From NCBI GenBank assembly GCA_900771165.1, contig CAAGMX010000135.1, positions 1 to 16,186 of the forward strand: DNA of 16,186 nucleotides, written 5' to 3'. This document shows positions 7,632 through 15,005 of the stretch, in pieces. A model generated the notes under the pieces. The model was not told the DNA's origin, did no database searches, and was given only the letters and a program-made list of their open reading frames with translations. Made by a program: the position numbers and the translations under genes. This DNA is from Victivallales bacterium. GTDB taxonomy: Bacteria; Verrucomicrobiota; Lentisphaeria; Oligosphaerales; Oligosphaeraceae. Each line of letters starts with the position of its first letter. The stretch's first letter is position 1.

Positions 7632-7781
7632 GGGGTTCCCGCTACGCTCCCCCCCCCGTCTATCGATCCTGTCACCCCGGCAAGCGGGGTTCATGAGGAA
7701 TGGCCCTGTGTCCCCCGCCAGCGGGGGAATGTTCCGCCAATTGTTCTTCGGGATGCCTCCTGTGCCCCCGGGAGTTCCCGC
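7632..7781 (-). repeat. Dispersed intergenic repeat, best full copy upstream of citrate synthase
   Basis: Read on the minus strand this 150-nt block matches 14994-15140 on the plus strand almost end to end. In order it has a GCGGGAAC start, a CCCGGGGG block, a GGAGGCAT-like stretch, ATTGGCGG, ACATTCCCCCGC, GCGGGGGACA, TCCTCATGAACCCCG, GGTGACAGGATCGATAGACGGGGG and a closing GCGGGAACCCC (listed in short pieces). Palindromes inside it would fold as strong stem-loops in DNA or RNA. The outer GCGGGAAC blocks at both ends are direct, so units could be joined head to tail. It has no coding content that I can see. Confidence 0.8.
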
Positions 7782-7856
7782 GGCGTTTCCCGCCACCCGT
7801 CCCGGGCGTTTGGGGCTTCCTGGGGGGGCGTTGTAGGGAGGCGGAGGCGGAGGAAT

Positions 7857-7862
7857 TATATT
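7857..7862 (+). promoter_or_regulatory. Possible -10 box of the citrate synthase to recO unit
   Basis: TATATT stands in a short AT-rich patch in otherwise GC-rich DNA, about 98 nt before the citrate synthase ATG. The best upstream partner, TTGTAG at 7831-7836, is 20 nt away, longer than the ideal 17. A TTATATT core also occurs before cysS (15206-15212). A GGAG/CTCC short hairpin with a T-rich loop follows at about 7864-7880. Confidence 0.3.
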
Positions 7863-7946
7863 AAGGAGTTTTTCCTCCCTGCCCGGGACCTGGGATTCAT
7901 TTGTGGTCCTGGCCTTTGCGGGAGCGCGTGCAGGCATAGACCCCAC

Positions 7947-7950
7947 GGAG
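7947..7950 (+). promoter_or_regulatory. Ribosome binding site that fixes the citrate synthase start
   Basis: GGAG lies 9 nt before the ATG at 7960. An upstream in-frame start at 7903 would add 19 residues of non-family sequence and lacks such a site, so 7960 is chosen. Confidence 0.6.
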
Positions 7951-7959
7951 CATATATCC

Positions 7960-9285
7960 ATGAGTTTTACGAAAAAAGTGACGACGGCCCGGCTCTCCTA
8001 TGACGGGAAGGAGCTGGATCTCCCTGTATTGGAGGGGGATATGGGCGAGCGCGGACTGGACATCCGGAATCTGCGTCAGGAGACGGGTCTGGTGACCTTT
8101 GACCCTGGCATGGTCAATACCGGCGTCTGCGAGAGCAACATCACCTTTGTGGATGGAGCCAAGGGCATTCTGCGGTATCGAGGCTATGACATCGAGGACC
8201 TGGCGGAGCACTGTTCCTTCCTGGAGGTGGCCTATCTCCTGGTCCATGGCTTTCTGCCCACCCCCAGCGAATACAACGCCTTCAGCCATCTCATGAATCA
8301 GCACTCCATGCTTCATGAGAACATGCGCCACTTCTTCTCCCTGTATCCGGACCACGCCCACCCCATGGCCATTCTGTCCTCCATGGTGGTCTCCCTCTCC
8401 ACCTTCTATCCAGAGCTGGAGGCGGACTCCACCGAGGCCATTGACATCACGGTCTCCCGGCTTCTCTCCAAGCTGCGCACCATTGCCGCCTTCTCCTACA
8501 AGAAATACAAGGGGGAGCCTATTGTCTATCCCCGGCCGGACCTGCGCTACTGCGAGAATTTCCTGAACATGATGTTCCACACGCCGGTGAACAACTACGA
8601 GCCGGATCCTGTGGTCACCCGGGCCTTGAACCAGCTCCTCATCCTCCACGCCGACCACGAGCAGAACTGCTCCACCTCCGTGGTCCGGGCCGTGGGCTCC
8701 AGCCGGGCCAACCTCTACGCCAGCATCTCCGCCGGCATCTGCGCCCTGTGGGGTCCCCTCCACGGCGGCGCCAACCAGAGAGTCCTGGAGATCCTGGAGG
8801 ACGCCATGCACTCCGGCGCCAGCCCCAAACTCCTGGTGGAGAAGGCCAAGGACCGCAATAACAACTTCCGCCTCTTCGGCTTCGGACACCGGGTCTACAA
8901 AACCTACGACCCCCGGGCCAAGGTGGCCAAGAAAATCTGCACCCAGGTCATCGCCCAGCTCTCCCGCCATGATCCCCTCCTGGATTTCGCCCAGGAACTG
9001 GAGGCCGTCGCCCTGGCAGACCCCTTCTTCCAGGAACGGCATCTCTATCCCAATGTGGACTTCTTCACCGGACTGGCCTACCGGGCCATGGGCATCCCCG
9101 TCAATATGTTCACGGTGATGTTCGCCCTGGGACGCCTCCCCGGCTGGATCGCCCAGTGGCTGGAGCAGCGGGACGGAGAGGGAGGACGCATCGTCCGACC
9201 CCGTCAGCTCTACGTGGGTCCCGTCCACCGCACCGTGGCGGAGACCCTGGCCTCCAAGCCCTACGTCCATCCCACCCATTCCTGA
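7960..9285 (+). CDS. gltA: Citrate synthase, type II
   Basis: It condenses acetyl-CoA and oxaloacetate to citrate. The 441 residues from this start match the length of the hexameric type II enzymes. The catalytic residues are visible: His268 in GPLHGGAN, His310 in FGFGHRVYKTYDPR, and Asp367 in YPNVDFFTG, each within a few residues of E. coli His264, His305 and Asp362. The N-terminal domain typical of type II enzymes is present, with TFDPGMVNTG near 46, an SNITFVDG stretch near 59 and LRYRGYDIEDLAE near 71. The C-terminal RPRQLYVG is also a family mark. It is the first gene of the plus-strand unit, and the esterase gene follows 6 nt after its stop. NADH inhibition, common in type II enzymes, cannot be judged here. 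Confidence 0.97.
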   Translation: MSFTKKVTTARLSYDGKELDLPVLEGDMGERGLDIRNLRQETGLVTFDPGMVNTGVCESNITFVDGAKGILRYRGYDIEDLAEHCSFLEVAYLLVHGFLPTPSEYNAFSHLMNQHSMLHENMRHFFSLYPDHAHPMAILSSMVVSLSTFYPELEADSTEAIDITVSRLLSKLRTIAAFSYKKYKGEPIVYPRPDLRYCENFLNMMFHTPVNNYEPDPVVTRALNQLLILHADHEQNCSTSVVRAVGSSRANLYASISAGICALWGPLHGGANQRVLEILEDAMHSGASPKLLVEKAKDRNNNFRLFGFGHRVYKTYDPRAKVAKKICTQVIAQLSRHDPLLDFAQELEAVALADPFFQERHLYPNVDFFTGLAYRAMGIPVNMFTVMFALGRLPGWIAQWLEQRDGEGGRIVRPRQLYVGPVHRTVAETLASKPYVHPTHS

Positions 9286-9291
9286 TTGGCC

Positions 9292-10032
9292 ATGGCCCTC
9301 CTCCAACTCCAACGCACCTCCACCTCCCTGGAGAAAAGCACCGTAGTCCATCTCTTTCTTCCGGAGGATCGGGATTTGGCGGAGTGCCCTCAGCTCTATC
9401 TCCTCCATGGGCTCTCCGACGATTCCAGCGCCTGGACTCGTTTCACCTCTGTGGAGCGCTATGCCCGGGAGGCGGGGCTGGCGGTGATCATGCCTGACGG
9501 AGGCACGTCCTGGTACAACAATCTGTCCTCCGGGCTCCACTACCACGACTACATCGCCTTGGAATTGCCCGCCTATCTTCAGCGGGTCTTCCGTCTAGGG
9601 GACGATCCCCGGCGCCGTTTCATCGCCGGCCTTTCCATGGGGGGTTGCGGCGCCCTGAAGATTGGCCTGCGCCATCCGGAAAACTATGCCGCCATCGCCG
9701 CCTTCTCCGGGGCCTTCGATCCCCAGTGGGTGGCGGAGGTCCATCCGGAGATCTTCCAGGCCGACTTCCGTCAGAGTCCCTGGGATCCCCAGGACGATCC
9801 CTTCCAGCTGGTGCAGAACTTCCCCCAGGGGCTGCCCAAGCCCCCCCTCTATCTGGCCTCCGGCACCACAGACCACCAGTGGGAGATCGATCTCCGCATG
9901 CGGGATCTGGCCATCCAGAAAGGCTTTGAGGTCACTTGGAGCCAGAATGAGATGGGCCACGAATGGAAGCAGTGGGATTTGGAGATTCAGCGGGCGATTC
10001 CCTGGATGCTCCAACACCTTCCCCAGGCTTAG
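9292..10032 (+). CDS. Esterase-D-like alpha/beta hydrolase (tributyrin esterase / S-formylglutathione hydrolase family)
   Basis: This 246-residue cytosolic protein belongs to the putative esterase family (PF00756). The catalytic triad is readable: Ser115 in GLSMGG, Asp194 in GTTDHQ, and His223 in MGHEW. LYLLHGLSDD near 36 supplies the oxyanion loop, and VIMPDGGTSWYNN near 65 is typical of tributyrin-esterase-like members that act on short acyl esters. The substrate is not known. The ATG at 9292 is chosen over a TTG at 9286 directly after the citrate synthase stop; neither has a good Shine-Dalgarno sequence, so translation probably depends on coupling. hisA starts 14 nt later. It has no obvious link to citrate synthase beyond shared transcription. 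Confidence 0.88.
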   Translation: MALLQLQRTSTSLEKSTVVHLFLPEDRDLAECPQLYLLHGLSDDSSAWTRFTSVERYAREAGLAVIMPDGGTSWYNNLSSGLHYHDYIALELPAYLQRVFRLGDDPRRRFIAGLSMGGCGALKIGLRHPENYAAIAAFSGAFDPQWVAEVHPEIFQADFRQSPWDPQDDPFQLVQNFPQGLPKPPLYLASGTTDHQWEIDLRMRDLAIQKGFEVTWSQNEMGHEWKQWDLEIQRAIPWMLQHLPQA

Positions 10033-10046
10033 GCCTTCCCACGACC

Positions 10047-10808
10047 ATGCGCTTCCGACCCTGCATCGACCTCCATCAGGGGAAGGTCAAGCAAATTGTG
10101 GGAGCCACCCTCCGGGATGACGCCGCCCAGGCCCCCACGGAAAATTTCGTCTCCCCCCACTCCCCCGCCTGGTTCGCCCGGAAATATCGGCAGGACGGCC
10201 TCACAGGAGGCCATGTGATCCAGCTGGGGCCGGGCAACGAGGGGGCCGCCCGGGAAGCCCTGGCCGCCTGGCCCGACGGACTGCAGCTGGGAGGCGGCAT
10301 CACCCCGGAAAACGCCTCTGGCTGGCTGGAGGCGGGAGCCGCCGCCCTGGTGGTCACCTCCTTCCTCTTCGCCGATGGGGATTTCTCCCCCGCCCGCCTG
10401 GAGGCCCTCCAGAAGGCCATTCCCCGGGAAAGGCTGGTTCTGGATCTCTCCTGCCGGAAGGTGGAGGGGGAATATGTGGTGGCCTGCCAGCGCTGGCAGA
10501 AACTCACCTCCCTCCGTCTCTCCCGGGAGACCTTCCTCCGTCTGGGGGAAGTCTGCGCCGAATTTCTGGTCCACGCCGTGGAAGTGGAGGGGATGAAGGG
10601 AGGCATCGACCGGGAGCTGGTGGAGAAGCTGGCCCAGTGGTGTCCCTTCCCGGTCACCTATGCGGGGGGCATCCGCTCCCTGGAGGATGTGGAGAGCCTG
10701 CGGCTGGCCGGGGAAGGACGGGTGGATTTCACCGTGGGCAGCGCCCTGGATCTCTTCGGGGGCACCCTCCCCTACGACCAGCTGAAGAGCTTCCGGGAAA
10801 CGCCATGA
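10047..10808 (+). CDS. hisA: ProFAR isomerase, eukaryotic HIS6 type
   Basis: It catalyses the Amadori isomerisation of ProFAR to PRFAR, the fourth step of histidine synthesis, in a TIM barrel. The 253 residues resemble yeast HIS6 more than ordinary bacterial HisA: CIDLHQGKVKQIVG at 6-19 with the general acid/base Asp8, FVSPHSPAWFARKY at 34-47, HVIQLGPGN at 56-64, REALAAWPDGLQLGGGI at 69-85, VLDLSCRK at 131-138, HAVEVEGMKGGID at 176-188, YAGGI at 205-209 and GSALDLFGG at 231-239. Several of these blocks are near copies of the yeast protein. No other his gene is in the window. The ATG at 10047 is the first in-frame start that opens with this motif. Its TGA overlaps the next ATG by the 4-nt ATGA. 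Confidence 0.93.
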   Translation: MRFRPCIDLHQGKVKQIVGATLRDDAAQAPTENFVSPHSPAWFARKYRQDGLTGGHVIQLGPGNEGAAREALAAWPDGLQLGGGITPENASGWLEAGAAALVVTSFLFADGDFSPARLEALQKAIPRERLVLDLSCRKVEGEYVVACQRWQKLTSLRLSRETFLRLGEVCAEFLVHAVEVEGMKGGIDRELVEKLAQWCPFPVTYAGGIRSLEDVESLRLAGEGRVDFTVGSALDLFGGTLPYDQLKSFRETP

Positions 10809-11761
10809 CCACAGACTTCCCTCAATATCGCCATTGCACCCTCTGCCCCCGACGCTGCGGCGTGGACCGCACCGCCGGCCAGCGGGGATTCTGCGGAGAG
10901 GGAGCGCAACTCCATCTCGCCGCTTTGGAGCCCCATTTCGGAGAAGAACCTCCCTTGGTGGGCACCCAGGGCAGCGGCACGGTCTTCCTCACAGGATGCT
11001 CCTGCGGCTGCTTCTTCTGCCAAAACTATCAGCTCTCCACCGAACATCTGGGGGAATATTGGGAACTTCCCGCCCTGGTGGAACGTCTCTTGGCTTTGGC
11101 CCAAACCGGGGTGCGCAACATCAATCTGGTGACCCCAGACCACTTCTGGCCCCATCTGAAGGCCGCCATCCACGCCCTCCGGCAGGCCGGCTGCACCCTC
11201 CCCATCCTCTGGAACAGCGGCGGATACAGCGCCCGGGAAACCCTCCTGGATGCCCTGGACAACGGCGTGGAAATCTTCCTCCCCGACTTCAAATACGCCA
11301 CCCCAGAATTGGCCCGGGAGTGCATGGGGCGGGAAGACTATCCCCAGGTGGCCCTGAAGGGCCTGGAGCTGCTGGTGGAGCGGGCGGGATTCCTGCGCCC
11401 CTTTGACGCCACGGGAGAGATGGCCGCCAACCGGGGTGTCCTGGTCCGGCATCTGGTGCTGCCCGGGGAAGTGGAAAACTCCCTGGCCGTCCTGGATCTG
11501 CTGGCGGACCGCTTCGGCCCCATGCTCCCCATTTCCGTCATGCGCCAGTTCCGCCCCATGCCCCAGTGCCAGGAACGGGGGCGCTTCACCCGGATGGTCA
11601 CCGACCAGGAATACCAGACCGTGATGGACCGGGTCCGGCAGCGGGGATTCCAGCGGGTCTTCCTGCAGCCCGACGCCGGCGACGCCAACTTCGTCCCCGA
11701 TTTCCGCCACCGGGAGGAACCCTTCCGGGGCAATGCCCTCGCCCAACAAAAACACCCCTGA
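10805..11761 (+). CDS. PflX-like radical SAM protein (COG1313 type)
   Basis: This 318-residue protein carries the radical SAM motif CxxxCxxC at C65, C69 and C72 in TGCSCGCFFCQN. Ahead of it is a second cysteine group, C11-x2-C14-x3-C18 and C30 in CTLCPRRCGVDR, the usual N-terminal pattern of the uncharacterised PflX group related to pyruvate formate-lyase activating enzymes. WNSGGYS near 135 and PDFKYA near 158 are further marks of this group. The N-terminal cysteines may bind another metal or cluster. The role is unknown; glycyl radical activation is a family analogy only, and no glycyl radical enzyme is nearby. It overlaps the hisA stop by 4 nt, so the two are coupled, and purE follows after 33 nt. 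Confidence 0.9.
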   Translation: MTTDFPQYRHCTLCPRRCGVDRTAGQRGFCGEGAQLHLAALEPHFGEEPPLVGTQGSGTVFLTGCSCGCFFCQNYQLSTEHLGEYWELPALVERLLALAQTGVRNINLVTPDHFWPHLKAAIHALRQAGCTLPILWNSGGYSARETLLDALDNGVEIFLPDFKYATPELARECMGREDYPQVALKGLELLVERAGFLRPFDATGEMAANRGVLVRHLVLPGEVENSLAVLDLLADRFGPMLPISVMRQFRPMPQCQERGRFTRMVTDQEYQTVMDRVRQRGFQRVFLQPDAGDANFVPDFRHREEPFRGNALAQQKHP

Positions 11762-11794
11762 TCTTTTCCCCACCGCAACCCCAGGAGTCCCGTC

Positions 11795-12298
11795 ATGTCC
11801 TCCTCTCTGAAAGCCGCTGTCCTCATGGGCAGCATCTCCGATCTGCCGAAAATCCAAGGCTGTGTTGACACCCTGAAGAAGCTGGGGGTGGAGACCGTGG
11901 TCCGGGTCATGAGCGCCCACCGGACTCCGGAGCTGGTGGCGGAATTCACCGAGGCCGCCGAGGCCCAGGGCTTTGGTGTCATCATCGCCGCCGCCGGCGG
12001 AGCCGCCCACCTGGCCGGTGCCGTGGCCGCCCACACCCTGCTCCCCGTCATCGGCATCCCGGTGGAAGGGGGAGCCCTCCACGGCATGGACGCCCTCCTG
12101 GCCACCGTCCAAATGCCCGGCGGCATCCCCGTGGCCACCGTGGGCGTGGGCTCCGGCGGCGCCACCAACGCCGGACTGCTGGCCGCCCAGATCCTCTCCC
12201 TGGCCGATCCCGAACTCCGGAAACGCCTCCGGGAAGACCGCCAGAAGCGAAAGGAAAAGGTCCTGGCCGCCGACAACGAACTCCAGGCCTCCCTCTAG
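11795..12298 (+). CDS. purE: N5-carboxyaminoimidazole ribonucleotide mutase
   Basis: Class I PurE moves the carboxyl group of N5-CAIR to give CAIR in purine synthesis. The 167 residues match the family length. Key motifs are MGSISD at 11-16, SAHRTP at 40-45 with the catalytic His42, and AGGAAHLAG at 67-75. GGALHGMDALLATVQMPGG near 92-110 is the substrate-loop region. SAHRTP points to class I, which works with PurK rather than directly on AIR plus CO2; purK is not in the window. The sixth residue pattern MGSISD replaces the usual MGSxSD with Ile, which is permitted. AGGAG lies 7 nt before the ATG. PRFAR from HisA leads to AICAR, so hisA and purE touch the same purine branch. Confidence 0.96.
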   Translation: MSSSLKAAVLMGSISDLPKIQGCVDTLKKLGVETVVRVMSAHRTPELVAEFTEAAEAQGFGVIIAAAGGAAHLAGAVAAHTLLPVIGIPVEGGALHGMDALLATVQMPGGIPVATVGVGSGGATNAGLLAAQILSLADPELRKRLREDRQKRKEKVLAADNELQASL

Positions 12299-12328
12299 AC
12301 ACCACCACACCCGTCAGGCGACATCCCC

Positions 12329-13567
12329 ATGGCCCGCCGCCTCCCCCTCCTGCTCCTCTCTCTCCTCCTGGCCGCCCTTCCGGCCTTTGCCCAGGAGGAG
12401 GGAACCATGCAGAAACTCCCCGGGGACAATGCGGAAATCTATGCCCTGAACCAGGAGGATCTCTGGCAGCTCCTCTCCCTGGTCCGCCTCAGCCTCCGGG
12501 AAACGGACGCCCTCTTCCAGCGGGACACCGCCCCCAAACGCTCCCTCCAGTTCCTGGGACTCCGGCGGGACTTCCAGGAGAAGGAATTCCGGGGCGGCGA
12601 CACCCCCGTCCCCCTGGCGGAATCCACCCCCCGGCAGCTCCTCCGCATCTTCCGCGCCACCCTATGGCGGCGGATGCGGGAAAATATTCCCACGGGGACG
12701 ACAGACGCCGCGCCCCCCGCCTTCCTCAATCTCCTGGCCGCCGGCATGACGGGACGCACCCTCTACGGCGGCATCGCACGCCGGGGATTTTATCAGCGGG
12801 ATTTCCGGATCCCCCGCTACCAGTTCCGGCAACGCCATTTCCCCTCCCTGGCCCAGCTGCTGGAAATGCCCGTCCCCTCCGACCACTCCGCCCTCCTGCG
12901 CCTCTATCTCCTCCACGCCAATCTCGTCCTGGACATCCTCCAGGAAAGCGTGCCGGACATCCCCTCCTTCCTGGAAAGCTGGCGCAGCCGCATGGAGCAG
13001 GGGCGCCTCACCTCCCTCCAGGCCCTGGCCGCCGCCCTCCCCATCTCCGGAAATCCCCAGGAGTGGTATGAACAGAGGGCCCTGACCACCGCCCAGGATC
13101 AGCCGCAACGGCAAAACGGGCTGGATACCCTCAGGGAGGAACTGGAAGATATTCTCACCGTTTCCCTCCTCTCCGCCAACCCCTCCGACGGTCTGATCCG
13201 GGTCCACCTGGAACAAATCCCCCAGAGACTCCAGGACTACCGGCTGGACGACCAGGCCCTGGCCACCCTCCAGACCCGGCTCCTCCGCCTCCAGCGCAGC
13301 GCCCCCCTCCTCCTCCAACCCACCATCGGAAAGTATCTCGCCGCCCTGGATGCCTTCCGAAACCGGGATTTCCGCACCTTCCGGGAGGCACTGCAGCAGG
13401 CCCGGAGCCAGTGGGAGACCGATGCCAAACGACAGCGCCGGGCCGAGGAACTCCTTCAGGCCGATGACGGCACCCCCCTCCAAAACGATGCCCTCTGGCA
13501 AGACTGGAACGACGCCTGGGAGCGAATCCAGCCCTTCTGGGAAACCATCCCTCCCTGGAAATTCTGA
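12329..13567 (+). CDS. Secreted or periplasmic protein of unknown function
   Basis: The first 21 residues form a clear Sec signal peptide: Arg3 and Arg4, a run of Leu, and LPAFA before a likely cut at AFA|QEE. The mature part, about 390 residues, looks mostly helical and is rich in Leu, Gln, Arg and Glu, with no cysteine that I can see and no second membrane span. The C-terminus is rich in Trp (WQDWNDAWERIQPFWETIPPW). I recognise no domain or catalytic motif. It starts 30 nt after purE and is followed 31 nt later by the coiled-coil membrane protein gene. The two may act together at the cell envelope, but this rests on adjacency alone. Confidence 0.8.
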   Translation: MARRLPLLLLSLLLAALPAFAQEEGTMQKLPGDNAEIYALNQEDLWQLLSLVRLSLRETDALFQRDTAPKRSLQFLGLRRDFQEKEFRGGDTPVPLAESTPRQLLRIFRATLWRRMRENIPTGTTDAAPPAFLNLLAAGMTGRTLYGGIARRGFYQRDFRIPRYQFRQRHFPSLAQLLEMPVPSDHSALLRLYLLHANLVLDILQESVPDIPSFLESWRSRMEQGRLTSLQALAAALPISGNPQEWYEQRALTTAQDQPQRQNGLDTLREELEDILTVSLLSANPSDGLIRVHLEQIPQRLQDYRLDDQALATLQTRLLRLQRSAPLLLQPTIGKYLAALDAFRNRDFRTFREALQQARSQWETDAKRQRRAEELLQADDGTPLQNDALWQDWNDAWERIQPFWETIPPWKF

Positions 13568-13598
13568 CGCGGCGGCCGCCACCCTGCCGCCCTTCCCC

Positions 13599-14243
13599 AT
13601 GAAACGCACCATCGCCATCCTTCTCCTCTGTCTGGAACTCCCCCTGGCCACCCTCCTCCTCACCGGAAGCGTGGCCTTTTTCGTCCTGGCGCCCAGGGCC
13701 TTCCCCCACCAGGAACTCACCCGCCTCCAGCAGACCCTGGCCCAGGCCGCCCAGACCCTGGAACAGCACAACGCCCGGCTGGCCGACCTGGAACAGCAGA
13801 TCCTGCCCGGCTATGCCGTCCATCTCCGGGAAATCTCCACCCTGACGGAGCAGGGAGAGAGCCTGCTGACCGCCCTGCGCCAGAATCCCGCCCTCCCCAT
13901 CCTGGGACTCCTGGGATTCCCCCAGCCCAGCGCCCTGACGGAACTCACCCAGCTTACCGAAAACCTGGAAGCCCTCCTCCCCAGAATCTCCCGCACCACC
14001 ATCCAGGCCAGCCGCTATCTGGAGGACACCGCCAGCCAGGACCTCCCCCAACTCCGCAAAACCCTGGCAGAGGCCACCCAAACCCTCCGGGATCTGGAAA
14101 CAAAAACCCGACGCCTGCAGCAAGGCAGCCCCCGGATCCTCCGCCTCCTGGGCGCCGCCTCCATCCTCCTCCCCCTCCTGCTCCTCTGCCTCGCCCTCAG
14201 CAACGCCCTCAACCTCCCCCCTGCCGGAAAGACCGCCCCATGA
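13599..14243 (+). CDS. Two-span membrane protein with a central coiled coil, unknown function
   Basis: This 214-residue protein has an N-terminal membrane span at about 5-31 and a second at about 181-203. The 145 residues between them are rich in Leu, Gln, Thr and Glu with heptad-like spacing (about 38-70, 74-95 and 113-175), and are interrupted by a hydrophobic Pro/Gly patch at 99-109. K2 and R3 before the first span suggest the loop lies outside the cytoplasm, with both ends inside. The layout resembles sensory-receptor or stalk domains, but no HAMP or signalling domain follows. The start is the only ATG before the first span, although it lacks a clear ribosome binding site. It overlaps the recO-like gene by 4 nt. 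Confidence 0.78.
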   Translation: MKRTIAILLLCLELPLATLLLTGSVAFFVLAPRAFPHQELTRLQQTLAQAAQTLEQHNARLADLEQQILPGYAVHLREISTLTEQGESLLTALRQNPALPILGLLGFPQPSALTELTQLTENLEALLPRISRTTIQASRYLEDTASQDLPQLRKTLAEATQTLRDLETKTRRLQQGSPRILRLLGAASILLPLLLLCLALSNALNLPPAGKTAP

Positions 14244-14866
14244 CTCCCCACGAGGAACCACGCTCCACCCAGTTCCTGGTCCTCCGGAAAACCCCCTACG
14301 ACGACCGCACCATCATCATCGGAGGGCTCTCCCCGGAACTGGGGAAACTCACCCTGAAGATGCCGGCCCCCGCCCTCCACCCCACCAGGCCGCACCCCTT
14401 CTTCGACCTCTTCCAAATCCTCCAGGTGGATTTCCTCCCCCACGGAGAATGGGGAAAATGCCGTAAGTTCATTCCCCTGAAGGATTTCACAAATATTTCC
14501 CACCGGCGCCCCCACTTCGAGGCCGCCTGCTTCCTGGCACGCCTGACCCTGGATAATCTCCTGCCCCAAATGCCCATGCCCGCCTTCTACCAGGCTCTCG
14601 TGACAGGCTTCCAGCGACTCGCCCAGGATCCCCTCCCCCCAGAGGCTACCCTCACCGCCGCAGGGCTGACCCTCCTCAACGAATCCGGACTCCTCTCCCC
14701 CGTCACCCTGTCGCCCCGGGAGGCCGCCCAGTGCCAGATCCTCCTCCAGATGGCCGCCGGAGACCCGCCCCCCGAACTGCCTCCCGCCCTCTGGACCGAC
14801 CTCTGGCACTGGACTCAGAACCAACTCCGCCAAACCGACTTCCGACTCCCCCAGGACCGGGAATAA
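14240..14866 (+). CDS. recO: RecO-like DNA repair protein, short
   Basis: RecO binds single-stranded DNA and, with RecR, loads RecA during gap repair. The N-terminal region fits the RecO OB fold: FLVLRKTPYDDRT near 12-24, then GGLSPELGKLTL near 28-39, which corresponds to the usual stretch ending in GK. Residues 55-80 (FDLFQILQVDF onwards) fit the rest of the OB fold and the start of the helical domain. At 208 residues it is shorter than the 230-250 common in the family, and I see no four-cysteine zinc site in the C-terminal domain. The assignment comes from motif memory and is less sure than its neighbours. ATGA overlap with the upstream membrane protein gene indicates coupling. A terminator follows the stop. 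Confidence 0.65.
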   Translation: MTPHEEPRSTQFLVLRKTPYDDRTIIIGGLSPELGKLTLKMPAPALHPTRPHPFFDLFQILQVDFLPHGEWGKCRKFIPLKDFTNISHRRPHFEAACFLARLTLDNLLPQMPMPAFYQALVTGFQRLAQDPLPPEATLTAAGLTLLNESGLLSPVTLSPREAAQCQILLQMAAGDPPPELPPALWTDLWHWTQNQLRQTDFRLPQDRE

Positions 14867-14879
14867 GCCCACCAGAGGG

Positions 14880-14920
14880 AAAACGGGGGGGGGGCACGGG
14901 GGTGTCCCCACCTCGTTTTT
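14880..14920 (+). terminator. Intrinsic terminator after recO
   Basis: AAAACG followed by a run of ten G (14880-14894) pairs with CCCCACCTCGTTTT (14906-14919) through about 13 bp, with one mismatch and one G-T pair. The apical loop is GT-rich and five T follow the stem. It starts 14 nt after the recO stop, so it closes the plus-strand unit. Read on the minus strand it also has a T-run, so it could block antisense transcription. Confidence 0.75.
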
Positions 14921-14945
14921 GACGCTATACCATCCACCCACCCAG

Positions 14946-15005
14946 AACCCCGCTTGCAGGGGTGACAGGATCGCTAGACGGGGGTGAAGCGGAGCGGGAA
15001 CCCCC
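14946..15005 (+). repeat. Half copy of the dispersed intergenic repeat
   Basis: It begins AACCCCGC, contains GGTGACAGGATCGCTAGACG (one base different from the TCGATAG form of other copies) and ends GCGGGAACCCCC, where it runs directly into the next full copy by sharing that block. The same half module recurs at 15085-15140, so the cluster is a partial tandem of alternating half modules. Confidence 0.75.

Larger units (their letters stand above)
7027..7959. other. 933-nt divergent intergenic region between pdxS and citrate synthase
   Basis: The region contains, from left to right, the pdxS leader (A-rich on the plus strand), an AT-rich patch at about 7260-7330, two copies of the dispersed GC repeat (7437-7540 and 7632-7781), and the citrate synthase leader with a TATATT box at 7857-7862. 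Open frames crossing it have no recognisable protein content and run through the repeats, so I do not call them genes. I see no tRNA, rRNA or known riboswitch. Its size is unusual, since most gaps in the window are under 100 nt. Confidence 0.7.

Noticed and set aside
7437..7781. Possible CRISPR array in the repeat-rich spacer
   Set aside because: Only two copies 238 nt apart, no regular spacers and no cas genes in the window.
7122..8003. Open frames across the divergent spacer, including a 293-codon one
   Set aside because: They run through the dispersed repeats, are rich in Pro, Gly and Arg, lack ribosome binding sites and show no family signal.
7897..9546. A 549-codon open frame antisense to citrate synthase
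   Set aside because: The sense strand encodes an intact, fully motif-supported citrate synthase. The antisense product is rich in Gly, His and Glu without recognisable motifs.
10772..12310. A 512-codon open frame antisense to the radical SAM gene and purE
   Set aside because: Both sense genes are convincing. The antisense frame is explained by codon bias.
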